DNA from: an uncultured Erysipelotrichales bacterium
GTDB lineage: Bacteria > Bacillota_I > Bacilli_A > Erysipelotrichales > Coprobacillaceae
DNA length: 10,619 nt
Direction: 5' to 3'
Assembly (NCBI GenBank): GCA_910586805.1
Contig: CAJUJC010000078.1
Coordinates: 1 to 10,619, forward strand
Shown here piece after piece: positions 1 to 6,427 of the stretch. The number at the start of each line of letters is the position of its first letter. The stretch's first letter is position 1. The position numbers and the translations under genes were made by a program. The notes beneath the pieces were generated by a model. It saw only the letters and a list, made by a program, of their open reading frames with translations. It did no database searches and was not told the DNA's origin.

Positions 1-2
1 GA

Positions 3-221
3 GTGAGATATTATAAGGAAGGAGAAGGAAAGAAAGAGATGTGTGAAATATGGGACAAAATCAGAAGAGATGGAGAAGCGTTAGGAGAAGTGAGAGGTAA
101 AGAAATAGGAAAGGAAATAGGTAGAGAGATAGGTAGATTAGAAAATCTACAGACATTATATAATGATGGAATACTAACAAAAGAACAGTATGAAAAATAC
201 ACAAATAATTTAGGAAATTAA
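3..221 (+). CDS. C-terminal end of an Rpn-like (PD-(D/E)XK nuclease/transposase family) protein, 5' end outside the window
   Basis: Only the last 72 or so residues are visible, and the reading frame is open to the left edge, so the true start lies upstream. The tail has MCEIWDKIRRDGEALGE, then a run of GKEI/GREI units, then a short helix (about residues 46-72) ending in a TAA that sits inside the terminator. This charged, glycine-spaced tail after an M-C-x-I-x-x-x-I-x-x-x-G-E segment is typical of Rpn-family recombination-promoting nucleases and related putative transposases of gut Firmicutes. The catalytic PD-(D/E)XK core would be upstream and is not seen, so the family call rests on the tail alone. 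It is transcribed towards the rpiR-like gene and shares its terminator. No functional link to the van or glycosidase genes is visible. Confidence 0.55.
   Translation: MRYYKEGEGKKEMCEIWDKIRRDGEALGEVRGKEIGKEIGREIGRLENLQTLYNDGILTKEQYEKYTNNLGN
96..131 (+). repeat. Three tandem 12-bp units coding GKEI/GKEI/GREI
   Basis: Three consecutive 12-bp in-frame units (96-107, 108-119, 120-131) encode Gly-Lys/Arg-Glu-Ile. They differ only at a few positions. A partial fourth unit (GR) follows. In-frame repeats of this kind are common in the C-terminal tail of Rpn-like proteins and can vary in copy number by slippage. Confidence 0.7.
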
Positions 222-248
222 AAAGACTATCTTTGGTAGTCTTTTTAA
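218..248. terminator. Bidirectional intrinsic terminator between two convergent genes
   Basis: A 12-bp perfect stem (TTAAAAAGACTA at 218-229 with TAGTCTTTTTAA at 237-248) encloses a 7-nt loop. It has an A-tract on the left and a T-tract on the right, so it can work on both strands. The stop codon of the Rpn-like gene (219-221) and that of the rpiR-like gene (245-247, minus) both lie inside the stem. Confidence 0.9.
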
Positions 249-1120
249 TCAGTTACAGGGCTTGAAAGGGGATGTCTATCATCATTCTTTTTATCATAAT
301 TAATTTTATTTTGAATATTTTGTTCATAATCTTTTTGAAAGATACAAGAGAAAATTATATTTAAAAGATATTCCATAGAAATTTGAGAAGCAAAAGGAGC
401 AATTTTTGAAAAAATCTTTTCTCTAGACCCAATATTTAAAATATAGTCTGCTAAATGAGATAGACGATTATCACCAATTGAAGTTAATACAATAATAGGC
501 GTTTTTTTATCTCTTAAAACCTGTGCAATTTTAATAAGTTCATTGGTTTCTCCTGAGTAAGATATAATCATGGCAATTCTATCAGGAGTAGAATTGTAAC
601 TCATAAAAGCTTGCTCACCATGAATAATCTTCAAATTGACATTTCTTTGAATACGTGTCATTTTATGTTGAAAACTTAATGCAGCAAGTAATGAATTTCC
701 TGAACCATAAATATCAATATTTTGATTGTTATATAATAAATCAACAATCTTATTTAATTCATCAAATTGAATTAATTGAATTGTATCACCAATAACTTCT
801 TGAGTCAGATTAGCTAACTTATAACAAATTGTAGATTGTGAGTCATCTTTATGAAAAGGAAAATTGACATCAATGCGATCACTATAATGATGATCATATT
901 GAAGTTCAGCAGAGTATTTGATTTTAAAATCATTGTATCCCTCTAATCCAATTTTTTTACATAATCTTACAATTGTAGCAGGAGAAGTATATGTTTCTTT
1001 TGCTAATTCTTTAACAGACATATTTAAAACTTTATTACCATTGTTTAAAATATATCTTCCAATTTCTTTTTCTGAATGAGAAAAATTAAGTTCGAATTCT
1101 AATTGTGTCATAATGCTCAT
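245..1120 (-). CDS. RpiR/MurR-family transcriptional regulator (HTH + SIS domain)
   Basis: This 291-residue protein has an N-terminal helix-turn-helix of the HTH_6/RpiR type (about residues 1-77, with MSVKELAKETYTSPATIVRLCKKIG as the reading-head region, quoted here only in part: SPATIVRLCKKIGLEGYNDF). A SIS sugar-phosphate-binding domain follows (about 105-245) with the motifs IYGSGNS and ISYSGET. SIS domains of this family bind phosphosugars as inducers. The ATG at 1120 is preferred because GGTGAT (1130-1125) precedes it by 4 nt and matches the anti-SD. A TTG further upstream (1153) would lie inside the operator. It diverges from a family 1 glycosidase and shares a palindrome with it, so it very probably controls beta-glucoside (phosphate) use. 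Relatives include both repressors (MurR) and activators (GlvR). The sequence alone does not decide which, but operator placement hints at self-repression plus activation of the glycosidases. Confidence 0.9.
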   Translation of the reverse strand: MSIMTQLEFELNFSHSEKEIGRYILNNGNKVLNMSVKELAKETYTSPATIVRLCKKIGLEGYNDFKIKYSAELQYDHHYSDRIDVNFPFHKDDSQSTICYKLANLTQEVIGDTIQLIQFDELNKIVDLLYNNQNIDIYGSGNSLLAALSFQHKMTRIQRNVNLKIIHGEQAFMSYNSTPDRIAMIISYSGETNELIKIAQVLRDKKTPIIVLTSIGDNRLSHLADYILNIGSREKIFSKIAPFASQISMEYLLNIIFSCIFQKDYEQNIQNKINYDKKNDDRHPLSSPVTD

Positions 1121-1136
1121 ATTTATCACCACATTT

Positions 1137-1165
1137 ATTTTAACATGAAACAAAGTTTCATTAAA
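1137..1165 (-). promoter_or_regulatory. Candidate promoter of the rpiR-like gene
   Basis: Read on the minus strand, an extended -10 (TGTTAAAAT, hexamer at 1142-1137) lies 17 bp from a weak -35 (TTTAAT at 1165-1160). The predicted start of transcription is near 1130, which leaves a very short leader starting at the ribosome-binding site. The 17-bp palindrome fills the spacer between -35 and -10, the geometry expected for autorepression. This is a prediction by inspection. Confidence 0.45.
1145..1161. promoter_or_regulatory. Palindromic operator, copy 1 (probable RpiR-like binding site)
   Basis: ATGAAACAAAGTTTCAT is a perfect 7-bp inverted repeat around a 3-bp A/T centre. The same site (with TTT centre, i.e. 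its reverse complement) occurs at 8579-8595 in front of the second glycosidase. Its position in the rpiR-like promoter and its repetition only before the two glycosidases make the divergently encoded RpiR-like protein the likely binder. This is an inference from placement. Confidence 0.75.
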
Positions 1166-1217
1166 GGTATAAATAATGAAATGATAATAAAAATGTTTGA
1201 AAAGAGTAGAATATATG

Positions 1218-1246
1218 TTTACCTTATGGTTGTTTTGAAATATAAT
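1218..1246 (+). promoter_or_regulatory. Promoter of the first glycosidase gene
   Basis: TTTACC (1218-1223), a 17-bp spacer and a perfect TATAAT (1241-1246) lie just before the GGAGG at 1261-1265. Transcription would start near 1253, about 100 bp from the centre of the palindrome at 1153. The weak -35 is compatible with a need for an activator. Confidence 0.65.
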
Positions 1247-1273
1247 GGAAGTAAGATTAAGGAGGAAAAGAAA

Positions 1274-2674
1274 ATGACTATTAAATTACCTAAAGATTTT
1301 TTCTTTGGAGCAGCAATGTCTGGTCCACAAACAGAAGGATCTTGGAATGTAGGAGGAAGACTTCGTTCTTATTGGGATATGTATTCTGATATGGAAATTA
1401 ACGCATTTCATAATAATGTAGGTTCTTATGTAGGAAATGATATGTATCATAAATATGAAGAGGATATCAAATTATTAAAAGATTTGAATTTTAAATCTTT
1501 TAGAACATCTATGCAATGGACAAGATTATTAGATCAAAATGGAAATATTAATCCTGAAGGTGCTGCATGGTATCATAAATTAATTGATTGTGCTAATGAA
1601 AATGGTATTGATATTTTTATGAATATGTATCATTTTGATATGCCTGAATATCTTATCAAAAGAGGTGGATGGCAAAATCGTGAAGTTGTAGAAGCTTATG
1701 CAAATTTTGTGAAAAAAGCAATGATTGAATTTGGAGATAAAGTCAAATATTGGTTTACTTTTAATGAACCAATTGTAGAACCAGAACAACAATATTTACA
1801 TGGTGTTTGGTATCCATATTTACATGATTTTAAACAATCTATCAATGTTCAATATGGTATTACTTTAGCTCATTGTTTGGCTGTTTCTAACTTTAGACAA
1901 CTACAAGCTGAAGGTATTGTTAGAAAAGATGCGCAGATTGGTATGATTAATTGTTTTGCACCACCTTATACTAAAGAGAATCCAACTCCTGAAGATTTAG
2001 AAGCTGTACGTATGACAGATGGATTACATAATCGCTGGTGGTTAGATATCGTTGCTCATGGACATTTACCTGAAGATGTTATTGATACTGTGGAAAATGA
2101 TTGGGGCGTAAAAATTGAAAGAAGAGTTGGAGATGAAGCTATTTTATCTCAAGGTAAAGTTGATTGGTTAGGATTTAACTATTATCAACCAACTCGTGTT
2201 CAAGCACCAGATAGTAAGTTTGATGAAAATGGTTTACCATGTATTGCTAAACCTTATATTTGGCCTGAAAGAAAGATGAATGTTCACCGTGGATGGGAAA
2301 TTTATCCAAAAGGTATTTATGATTTTGGTATGAAGATTAAAAAAGAATGCCCTGATTTACCTTTCTTTATTTCTGAAAATGGAATGGGTGTTGAAGGCGA
2401 AGAAAAATTCATGGATGAGACTGGAACAATTCAAGATGATTATCGTATTGAATTTGTAAGAGATCATTTAGAATGGATTGCTAAATCAATTGAGGATGGA
2501 GCAAATTGTTTAGGATATCATTATTGGGGTGCTATTGATAACTGGTCTTGGTGTAATGCTTTTAAAAATCGTTATGGATTTGTAAGAGTATGTTTAGATG
2601 ATGGATACAAACGTAAAGAAAAGAAATCGGCTTCATGGATTAGAGAAGTTGCTAAAAATAATGAATTTGAATAA
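1274..2674 (+). CDS. Family 1 glycoside hydrolase, probable 6-phospho-beta-glucosidase/-galactosidase-like
   Basis: This 466-residue single-domain (beta/alpha)8 enzyme has the usual GH1 length and no signal peptide, so it is cytoplasmic. It hydrolyses beta-glycosides by the retaining mechanism. The acid/base Glu is E165 in TFNEP and the nucleophile is E368 in ISENG. Substrate-site residues include the N-terminal GPQTEG loop and the W-rich YHYWGAIDNWSW segment (416-426). The phosphate-binding loop region reads SWCNAFKNRYGF (425-436): Ser425 and Tyr434 match the S...K-x-Y signature of phospho-glycosidases, but the expected Lys is Asn432, with Lys at 431 instead. The phospho-specificity is therefore likely but not certain. 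The start at 1274 is chosen because GGAGG at 1261-1265 precedes it by 8 nt; an in-frame extension to 1103 would run through the operator and promoter. It stands alone between a promoter and a terminator and is presumably controlled by the divergent RpiR-like regulator. No PTS transporter gene is in the window. Confidence 0.92.
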   Translation: MTIKLPKDFFFGAAMSGPQTEGSWNVGGRLRSYWDMYSDMEINAFHNNVGSYVGNDMYHKYEEDIKLLKDLNFKSFRTSMQWTRLLDQNGNINPEGAAWYHKLIDCANENGIDIFMNMYHFDMPEYLIKRGGWQNREVVEAYANFVKKAMIEFGDKVKYWFTFNEPIVEPEQQYLHGVWYPYLHDFKQSINVQYGITLAHCLAVSNFRQLQAEGIVRKDAQIGMINCFAPPYTKENPTPEDLEAVRMTDGLHNRWWLDIVAHGHLPEDVIDTVENDWGVKIERRVGDEAILSQGKVDWLGFNYYQPTRVQAPDSKFDENGLPCIAKPYIWPERKMNVHRGWEIYPKGIYDFGMKIKKECPDLPFFISENGMGVEGEEKFMDETGTIQDDYRIEFVRDHLEWIAKSIEDGANCLGYHYWGAIDNWSWCNAFKNRYGFVRVCLDDGYKRKEKKSASWIREVAKNNEFE

Positions 2675-2703
2675 GAAGGTGTTAAACCACTTTCTTTTTT
2701 ATT
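2673..2703 (+). terminator. Intrinsic terminator after the first glycosidase
   Basis: A 9-bp stem (AAGAAGGTG at 2673-2681 with CACTTTCTT at 2688-2696, one G-T pair) with a 6-nt loop is followed by TTTTATTT. It begins within the stop codon of the glycosidase and separates it from vanR. Confidence 0.8.
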
Positions 2704-2720
2704 TATGATTATGTTATACT
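2692..2720 (+). promoter_or_regulatory. Candidate vanRS promoter
   Basis: An extended -10, TGTTATACT (2712-2720), lies 23 bp before the vanR start. The -35 position, 17 bp upstream (2692-2697, TTCTTT), is poor and falls in the 3' arm of the preceding terminator. No copy of the 11-bp repeats found before the ligase gene is seen here, so vanRS may be expressed at a low constitutive level. This is an inference. Confidence 0.5.
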
Positions 2721-2742
2721 AGACAAGTGAGTAGGTGAAAAT

Positions 2743-3438
2743 ATGGCTGAAAAAATATTAGTTGTTGATGATGAACAAGACATTGCTAATTTATTAGAAT
2801 TATATTTACATAATGAAGGATTTGAAGTTTATAAATTTTATAATGGGACAGATGCTTTGAAGTGTATAGAAAGCAATCACATAGATATGGCAGTTTTAGA
2901 TGTCATGTTACCAGATATTGATGGTTTTCAGATATGTCAAAAAATAAGAGAAAATTATTTCTTTCCAGTCATTATGTTGACTGCAAAAGGAGAAGATATG
3001 GATAAGATTATGGGATTAACACTAGGTGCTGATGATTATATAACAAAACCATTTAATCCTTTAGAAGTTATTGCAAGAGTGAAAACACAATTAAGACGTT
3101 ATAAAAGATATAATCAAGTTGAAGAACCAAAAGAAATATTAGAGTATGATATACGTGGATTGATTATTAATAAAGAAACACACAAATGCTATTTATATAA
3201 AGAATTATTGGACTTAACACCAATAGAATTTGATATTTTATGGTTTTTATGTACAAAACAAGGAAAAGTTGTTCCAAGCGAAGAATTATTTGAAGCAGTT
3301 TGGAAAGAAAAATATATTGATAATAACAATACAGTAATGGCACATATAGCAAGACTTAGAGAAAAACTAAAAGAATCTACGAAGAAACCTAAATTTATTA
3401 AAACTGTATGGGGAGTGGGATATCAAATTGAAAAGTAA
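2743..3438 (+). CDS. vanR: VanR, OmpR/PhoB-family response regulator of the van cluster
   Basis: This 231-residue protein, the usual VanR length, has a receiver domain (1-120) with acidic pocket D9/D10, phospho-acceptor D53 in VLDVMLPDIDG, T80 and K102 in ITKPFNP. A winged-helix DNA-binding domain follows (about 130-231), ending in the typical TVWGVGYQIEK. It is activated by phosphorylation from VanS and switches on the downstream resistance genes. The start is an ATG with AGGTGA 4 nt upstream. The 3' end overlaps vanS by 11 bp, so the two proteins are translationally coupled. As an OmpR/PhoB-type regulator it should bind direct repeats of about 11 bp, and such repeats are found at 4534-4566 before the ligase gene. 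The assignment to Van rather than a generic regulator rests on its neighbours and on the close VanS match. Confidence 0.93.
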   Translation: MAEKILVVDDEQDIANLLELYLHNEGFEVYKFYNGTDALKCIESNHIDMAVLDVMLPDIDGFQICQKIRENYFFPVIMLTAKGEDMDKIMGLTLGADDYITKPFNPLEVIARVKTQLRRYKRYNQVEEPKEILEYDIRGLIINKETHKCYLYKELLDLTPIEFDILWFLCTKQGKVVPSEELFEAVWKEKYIDNNNTVMAHIARLREKLKESTKKPKFIKTVWGVGYQIEK

Positions 3439-4510
3439 AAGTAAATTATTGAGAAAAGCGATGCAACGTATTATTGCTTATGCATTTCTTTATACATTCA
3501 TTTTAGTTGGGATTATTGTTGTAGGAATGTCTCTTGCTTCTCGAGTTACATGGTATTATACAAATCCTATTTATCAAGTTCTTTCGTTTTTTGAAAGAGG
3601 TATGGTTGTTTATGTTCCTGTTTTTTTAATTTGTGGCTATTTATTCATTGTGTATTTAGAGTTAAGAAAAGCTTATGCTTATGTAGATGATATTAGTTAT
3701 GGAGTACAAAATATTAATAATCGTTCTGTCAATATGATTAGATTAAATTATGAAGATTTAAGTGAAATCAATGCTTTATTGAATAGTATTAAAAGTGATA
3801 TTGAATTTAATGAACGTGCTGCTAAAGAGGCAGAACAAAGAAAAAATGATTTGGTTGTTTACTTGGCGCATGATTTAAAAACACCATTAACATCTATTAT
3901 TGGTTATTTAACTTTATTGAGGGATGAAAAAGATATTCCTCAAAAATCACATGATCATTATATTGAAGTAACTTTAGATAAAGCAGAAAGATTAGAAGAT
4001 TTAATTAATGAATTTTTTGAAATTACTCGTTTTAACCTCACTCAACAAGTATTAGAATTATCTTATGTTGATATGGTTAGACTTTTAGAACAATTAACAT
4101 ATGAATTCAAACCTATGTTAAAAAACAAGAATTTAGATTGTATATTACATGCACCTCAATCTTTAGAAATGAAGTGTGATATTCAAAAAATGCAAAGAGT
4201 ATTGGATAATTTATTAAGAAATGCAGTTAATTATAGTTTTGAGAATACTGAAATCCATATTACATTAACGCAGGAGGAAGCAGGGCATAAGATTGTTTTT
4301 GAAAATAAAGGAAATACGATTCCAAAAGAAAAATTAGATTATATTTTTGAACAGTTTTTTAGATTAGATAGTTCAAGAACTTCACAAACTGGAGGAGCAG
4401 GATTAGGATTGTCTATTTCTAAATCTATTGTTGAACAACATCAGGGAACGATCAAGGTGGATAGTTATGATGAAAGGATTATCTTTGAAGTTTTTATTCC
4501 TCAGTTGTAA
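3428..4510 (+). CDS. vanS: VanS, membrane sensor histidine kinase of the van cluster
   Basis: This 360-residue protein has a basic N-terminus, TM1 (about 14-37), a short outside loop of about 20 residues (YYTNPIYQVLSFFERG), TM2 (about 58-79), a linker with coiled-coil character, then a HisKA domain with the phospho-accepting H148 in YLAHDLKTPLTSIIGYL. The ATPase domain has an N box (LDNLLRNAVNYS), a G1-like ENKG and a G2 motif TGGAGLGLSISKS. The blocks AEQRKNDLVVYLAHDLKTPL and INEFFEITRFNL are close to known VanS kinases. It phosphorylates VanR on induction and acts as a phosphatase otherwise. The start is TTG at 3428 with GTGGGA 7 nt upstream, overlapping the vanR stop; the next ATG (3461) would remove the basic N-terminal arm. 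The small outside loop suggests sensing at or in the membrane, or through lipid II, rather than through a large sensor domain. Confidence 0.93.
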   Translation: MKSKSKLLRKAMQRIIAYAFLYTFILVGIIVVGMSLASRVTWYYTNPIYQVLSFFERGMVVYVPVFLICGYLFIVYLELRKAYAYVDDISYGVQNINNRSVNMIRLNYEDLSEINALLNSIKSDIEFNERAAKEAEQRKNDLVVYLAHDLKTPLTSIIGYLTLLRDEKDIPQKSHDHYIEVTLDKAERLEDLINEFFEITRFNLTQQVLELSYVDMVRLLEQLTYEFKPMLKNKNLDCILHAPQSLEMKCDIQKMQRVLDNLLRNAVNYSFENTEIHITLTQEEAGHKIVFENKGNTIPKEKLDYIFEQFFRLDSSRTSQTGGAGLGLSISKSIVEQHQGTIKVDSYDERIIFEVFIPQL

Positions 4511-4533
4511 GAATTTCGTAATATTTTATTCAT

Positions 4534-4566
4534 GAAATATTAAGAAAACATTATAGAAATATTGAA
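4534..4566 (+). promoter_or_regulatory. Three phased 11-bp repeats, candidate VanR binding sites
   Basis: GAAATATTAAG (4534-4544), AAAACATTATA (4545-4555) and GAAATATTGAA (4556-4566) follow each other with an exact 11-bp period. The first and third share GAAATATT at 22-bp spacing, two helical turns. A reverse half (AATATTT, 4520-4526) lies just upstream. Direct repeats at 11 bp are the usual target of PhoB/OmpR-type regulators, and the last unit abuts or overlaps the -35 region of the ligase promoter, the position for class II activation. Confidence 0.6.
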
Positions 4567-4593
4567 AAACAGCATTTTGTATTTTGATAAGAT
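4562..4593 (+). promoter_or_regulatory. Candidate inducible promoter of the resistance genes
   Basis: An extended -10 (TGATAAGAT, 4585-4593) follows the 11-bp repeats. TTGAAA at 4562-4567 could serve as a -35 but the spacing to TAAGAT is 20 bp; with TGATAA (4585-4590) it is 17 bp. Either choice gives a start of transcription near 4597-4600. The poor hexamers fit a promoter that depends on bound VanR. Confidence 0.45.
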
Positions 4594-4622
4594 AAACTTG
4601 TCAAAAGAGAAATGCTTTTTTT
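4571..4622 (+). terminator. Terminator-like two-part hairpin between vanS and the ligase gene
   Basis: The outer stem AGCATTT (4571-4577) pairs with AAATGCT (4610-4616). The inner stem TTTTGATAAG (4582-4591) pairs with CTTGTCAAAA (4597-4606) with one G-T pair. The loop is ATAAA, and a small internal loop separates the stems. Six T residues follow directly (4617-4622). It ends only 3 nt before the ligase Shine-Dalgarno site. It should stop vanRS transcripts. The likely ligase promoter start (about 4597-4600) lies inside it, so induced transcripts would lack the 5' arms. Confidence 0.75.
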
Positions 4623-4638
4623 ATTGGAGGGAAATGTT

Positions 4639-5700
4639 ATGAAAAAAAATATTGCAATTGTTTTTGGTGGGAAGTCAAGTGAATATAGTGTTTCTTTAGA
4701 ATCTGTTTGTTCTGTACTTAGAAATATTGATAGAAATAGATATGATATTTATATGATTGGTATCAATAAAAATGGAGAATGGAAGCATTATGAAGGAGAT
4801 ATTGAATGTATTGAAAATGATAACTGGGATAGTGATGATTTAAATCAAGTTATGATATGTCCTAATCCTATAAAACATTGTCTATGGGAAAGAAATGAAG
4901 AAAAGATTAAAGAGATTGTTGTTGATGCAATTATGCCTATTTTACATGGTAAAAATGGAGAAGATGGAACGATTCAAGGAATGATTCAAATGGCTAGCAT
5001 ACCACTTATTGGATGTGATGTTTTATCGTCTGCATTATGTATGGATAAACATAAGGCACATACTTTAGTGAAAAGTCATGGTATCGAAGTGACAAGTTCA
5101 TTTTATTTGAATAATCAAAAGGAGTATCAAAATCAAAAGAAAAATATTTTGAAGTTAAAATTGCCTTTATATATCAAACCTATAAAATCAGGTTCATCTC
5201 TAGGAATGAGTCGTATAACTTCTTATGATGATTTAGATGATGCCATTCATCAAGCTTTCTTATTCGATAATGAAGTTTTAATTGAAGAAGAAGTGAAAGG
5301 ATTTGAAGTCGGGTGTGCTGTTATGGGAGTTAATGAATTAACAGTAGGACGTGTTGATGAAATAGAATTATCATCAGGATTCTTTGATTTTAAAGAGAAA
5401 TATACACTTCAAACATCACATATATATGTTCCAGCAAGAATTTCTTCATCATTAGAAAAGAAAATTCAAGATACAGCAAAACGTATTTATAAAATATTAG
5501 GATGTCGTATTTTTGCAAGAGTTGATATGTTTTTAACACCTGATTATAGAATTGTATTTAATGAAGTGAATACAATACCAGGGTTTACAGCACATAGTCG
5601 TTATCCAAGTATGATGAATGAAGCAGGAATAACATTTAAAAATTTACTCACAAATTTAATTGAAATGGGGATTGAAGATGCAAACAAAAACACTTTATAA
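4639..5700 (+). CDS. vanG: D-Ala-D-Ser ligase (VanG/VanC-type)
   Basis: This 353-residue ATP-grasp ligase (VanG is about 349) joins D-Ala to D-Ser for peptidoglycan precursors that bind vancomycin poorly. Visible motifs are FGGKSSEYSVS (9-19, with E15 near the first D-Ala site), HGKNGEDG (103-110), the ATP-grasp loop KPIKSGSSLGMS (180-191), the omega loop FFDFKEKYTL (248-257) and the metal/ATP site FNEVNTIPGFT (307-317) followed by SRYP. The omega loop carries EKY (253-255), as in VanC/VanE/VanG, and not the EKGS form of D-Ala-D-Lac ligases such as VanA. The wording of the C-terminal third (RVDMFLTP, NEVNTIPGFTAHSRYP) is closest to VanG from memory; the exact van type needs a search. The start at 4639 is chosen because GGAGG at 4626-4630 precedes it by 8 nt; an in-frame start at 4612 lies in the hairpin. 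It is first in a block of four overlapping genes. Confidence 0.9.
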   Translation: MKKNIAIVFGGKSSEYSVSLESVCSVLRNIDRNRYDIYMIGINKNGEWKHYEGDIECIENDNWDSDDLNQVMICPNPIKHCLWERNEEKIKEIVVDAIMPILHGKNGEDGTIQGMIQMASIPLIGCDVLSSALCMDKHKAHTLVKSHGIEVTSSFYLNNQKEYQNQKKNILKLKLPLYIKPIKSGSSLGMSRITSYDDLDDAIHQAFLFDNEVLIEEEVKGFEVGCAVMGVNELTVGRVDEIELSSGFFDFKEKYTLQTSHIYVPARISSSLEKKIQDTAKRIYKILGCRIFARVDMFLTPDYRIVFNEVNTIPGFTAHSRYPSMMNEAGITFKNLLTNLIEMGIEDANKNTL

Positions 5701-6427
5701 AAAAGATATATATAATGGGTCTTTGGTCCTTGTTAATCACAATTATCCCATTCATCAAGATTATTGTTCATCAATGATAAATGTTCATGAAAATGTATCA
5801 TATCAAGTTGAACAAAAGGTTCATAAACTCTTTTGGCAGTGTATGAATCATTTACAAATAAAAGATGAAATTGTTATAACAAGTGCTTATCGTTCAGCCC
5901 AAGATCAAGAGAAACTTTATAACCATTCATTAAAAGAAAATGGAAAAGACTATACTCAAAAATATGTTGCCAAATCACATCATAGTGAACATGAAACAGG
6001 TTTAGCTATTGATTTAGCACTTCGTACAAATCATATTGACATGATATGTCCAGATTTTCCATACACAGGCATTTGTCAAAAATTTAGAGAATTGTGTTAT
6101 GACTATGGATTTGTGGAAAGATATGGAGAATTTAAACAATCTATTACACATATATCTCAAGAACCATGGCACTTTCGATATGTTGGTTTTCCGCATTCTT
6201 TAATTATGAAAGACAAAAATCTATGTTTGGAAGAATATCACGATTTTTTAAAACAATATACACCATATCATCCTTATACTTATGTTGTAAATCAAAGAGT
6301 TTTTGATATCTATTATGTTCCAGTGAAACAATCTACAACAATTGCATTAAGAAGTGATGCTGTTTATCAAATTTCAGGTAATAACATGGATGGTGCGATT
6401 GTTACAGTATGGAGGAATTGCTTATGA
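5678..6427 (+). CDS. vanXY: VanXY, D,D-dipeptidase/D,D-carboxypeptidase
   Basis: This 249-residue zinc peptidase is of the VanY/VanX (M15) family. It is expected to hydrolyse D-Ala-D-Ala and to trim D-Ala from UDP-MurNAc-pentapeptide, so that only D-Ser-ended precursors remain. Zinc ligands and catalytic residues are visible: H105 and D112 in SEHETGLAID, E162 and H165 in EPWHFR, with the conserved Arg (R72) in SAYRS. There is no signal peptide or membrane anchor, which fits the cytoplasmic bifunctional VanXY type and not the membrane-bound VanY. A C-terminal extension of about 55 residues (from about 195, ending in GNNMDGAIVTVW) follows the catalytic core; VanXYG (about 254 residues) is similarly long, while VanXYC is near 190. 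The ATG at 5678 has GGGG 7 nt upstream and overlaps the ligase gene by 23 bp. A TTG at 5660 is a less likely start. Confidence 0.9.
   Translation: MQTKTLYKKDIYNGSLVLVNHNYPIHQDYCSSMINVHENVSYQVEQKVHKLFWQCMNHLQIKDEIVITSAYRSAQDQEKLYNHSLKENGKDYTQKYVAKSHHSEHETGLAIDLALRTNHIDMICPDFPYTGICQKFRELCYDYGFVERYGEFKQSITHISQEPWHFRYVGFPHSLIMKDKNLCLEEYHDFLKQYTPYHPYTYVVNQRVFDIYYVPVKQSTTIALRSDAVYQISGNNMDGAIVTVWRNCL

Noticed and set aside
1103..1273. N-terminal extension of the first glycosidase by 57 residues
   Set aside because: It would run through the operator and the TTTACC/TATAAT promoter; the GGAGG at 1261-1265 and GH1 homology fix the start at 1274.
4612..4638. Earlier in-frame start of the ligase
   Set aside because: The ATG at 4612 lies in the terminator hairpin and lacks a ribosome-binding site; 4639 follows GGAGG and begins with the family-typical MKKNIAIVFGG.
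4639..5700. D-Ala-D-Lac ligase (VanA/B/D type)
   Set aside because: The omega loop has EKY rather than the EKGS-like form, no vanH-type dehydrogenase is present, and a VanXY plus racemase accompany it.
5678..6427. Membrane-bound VanY carboxypeptidase
   Set aside because: No N-terminal membrane segment or signal peptide; length and position fit cytoplasmic VanXY.
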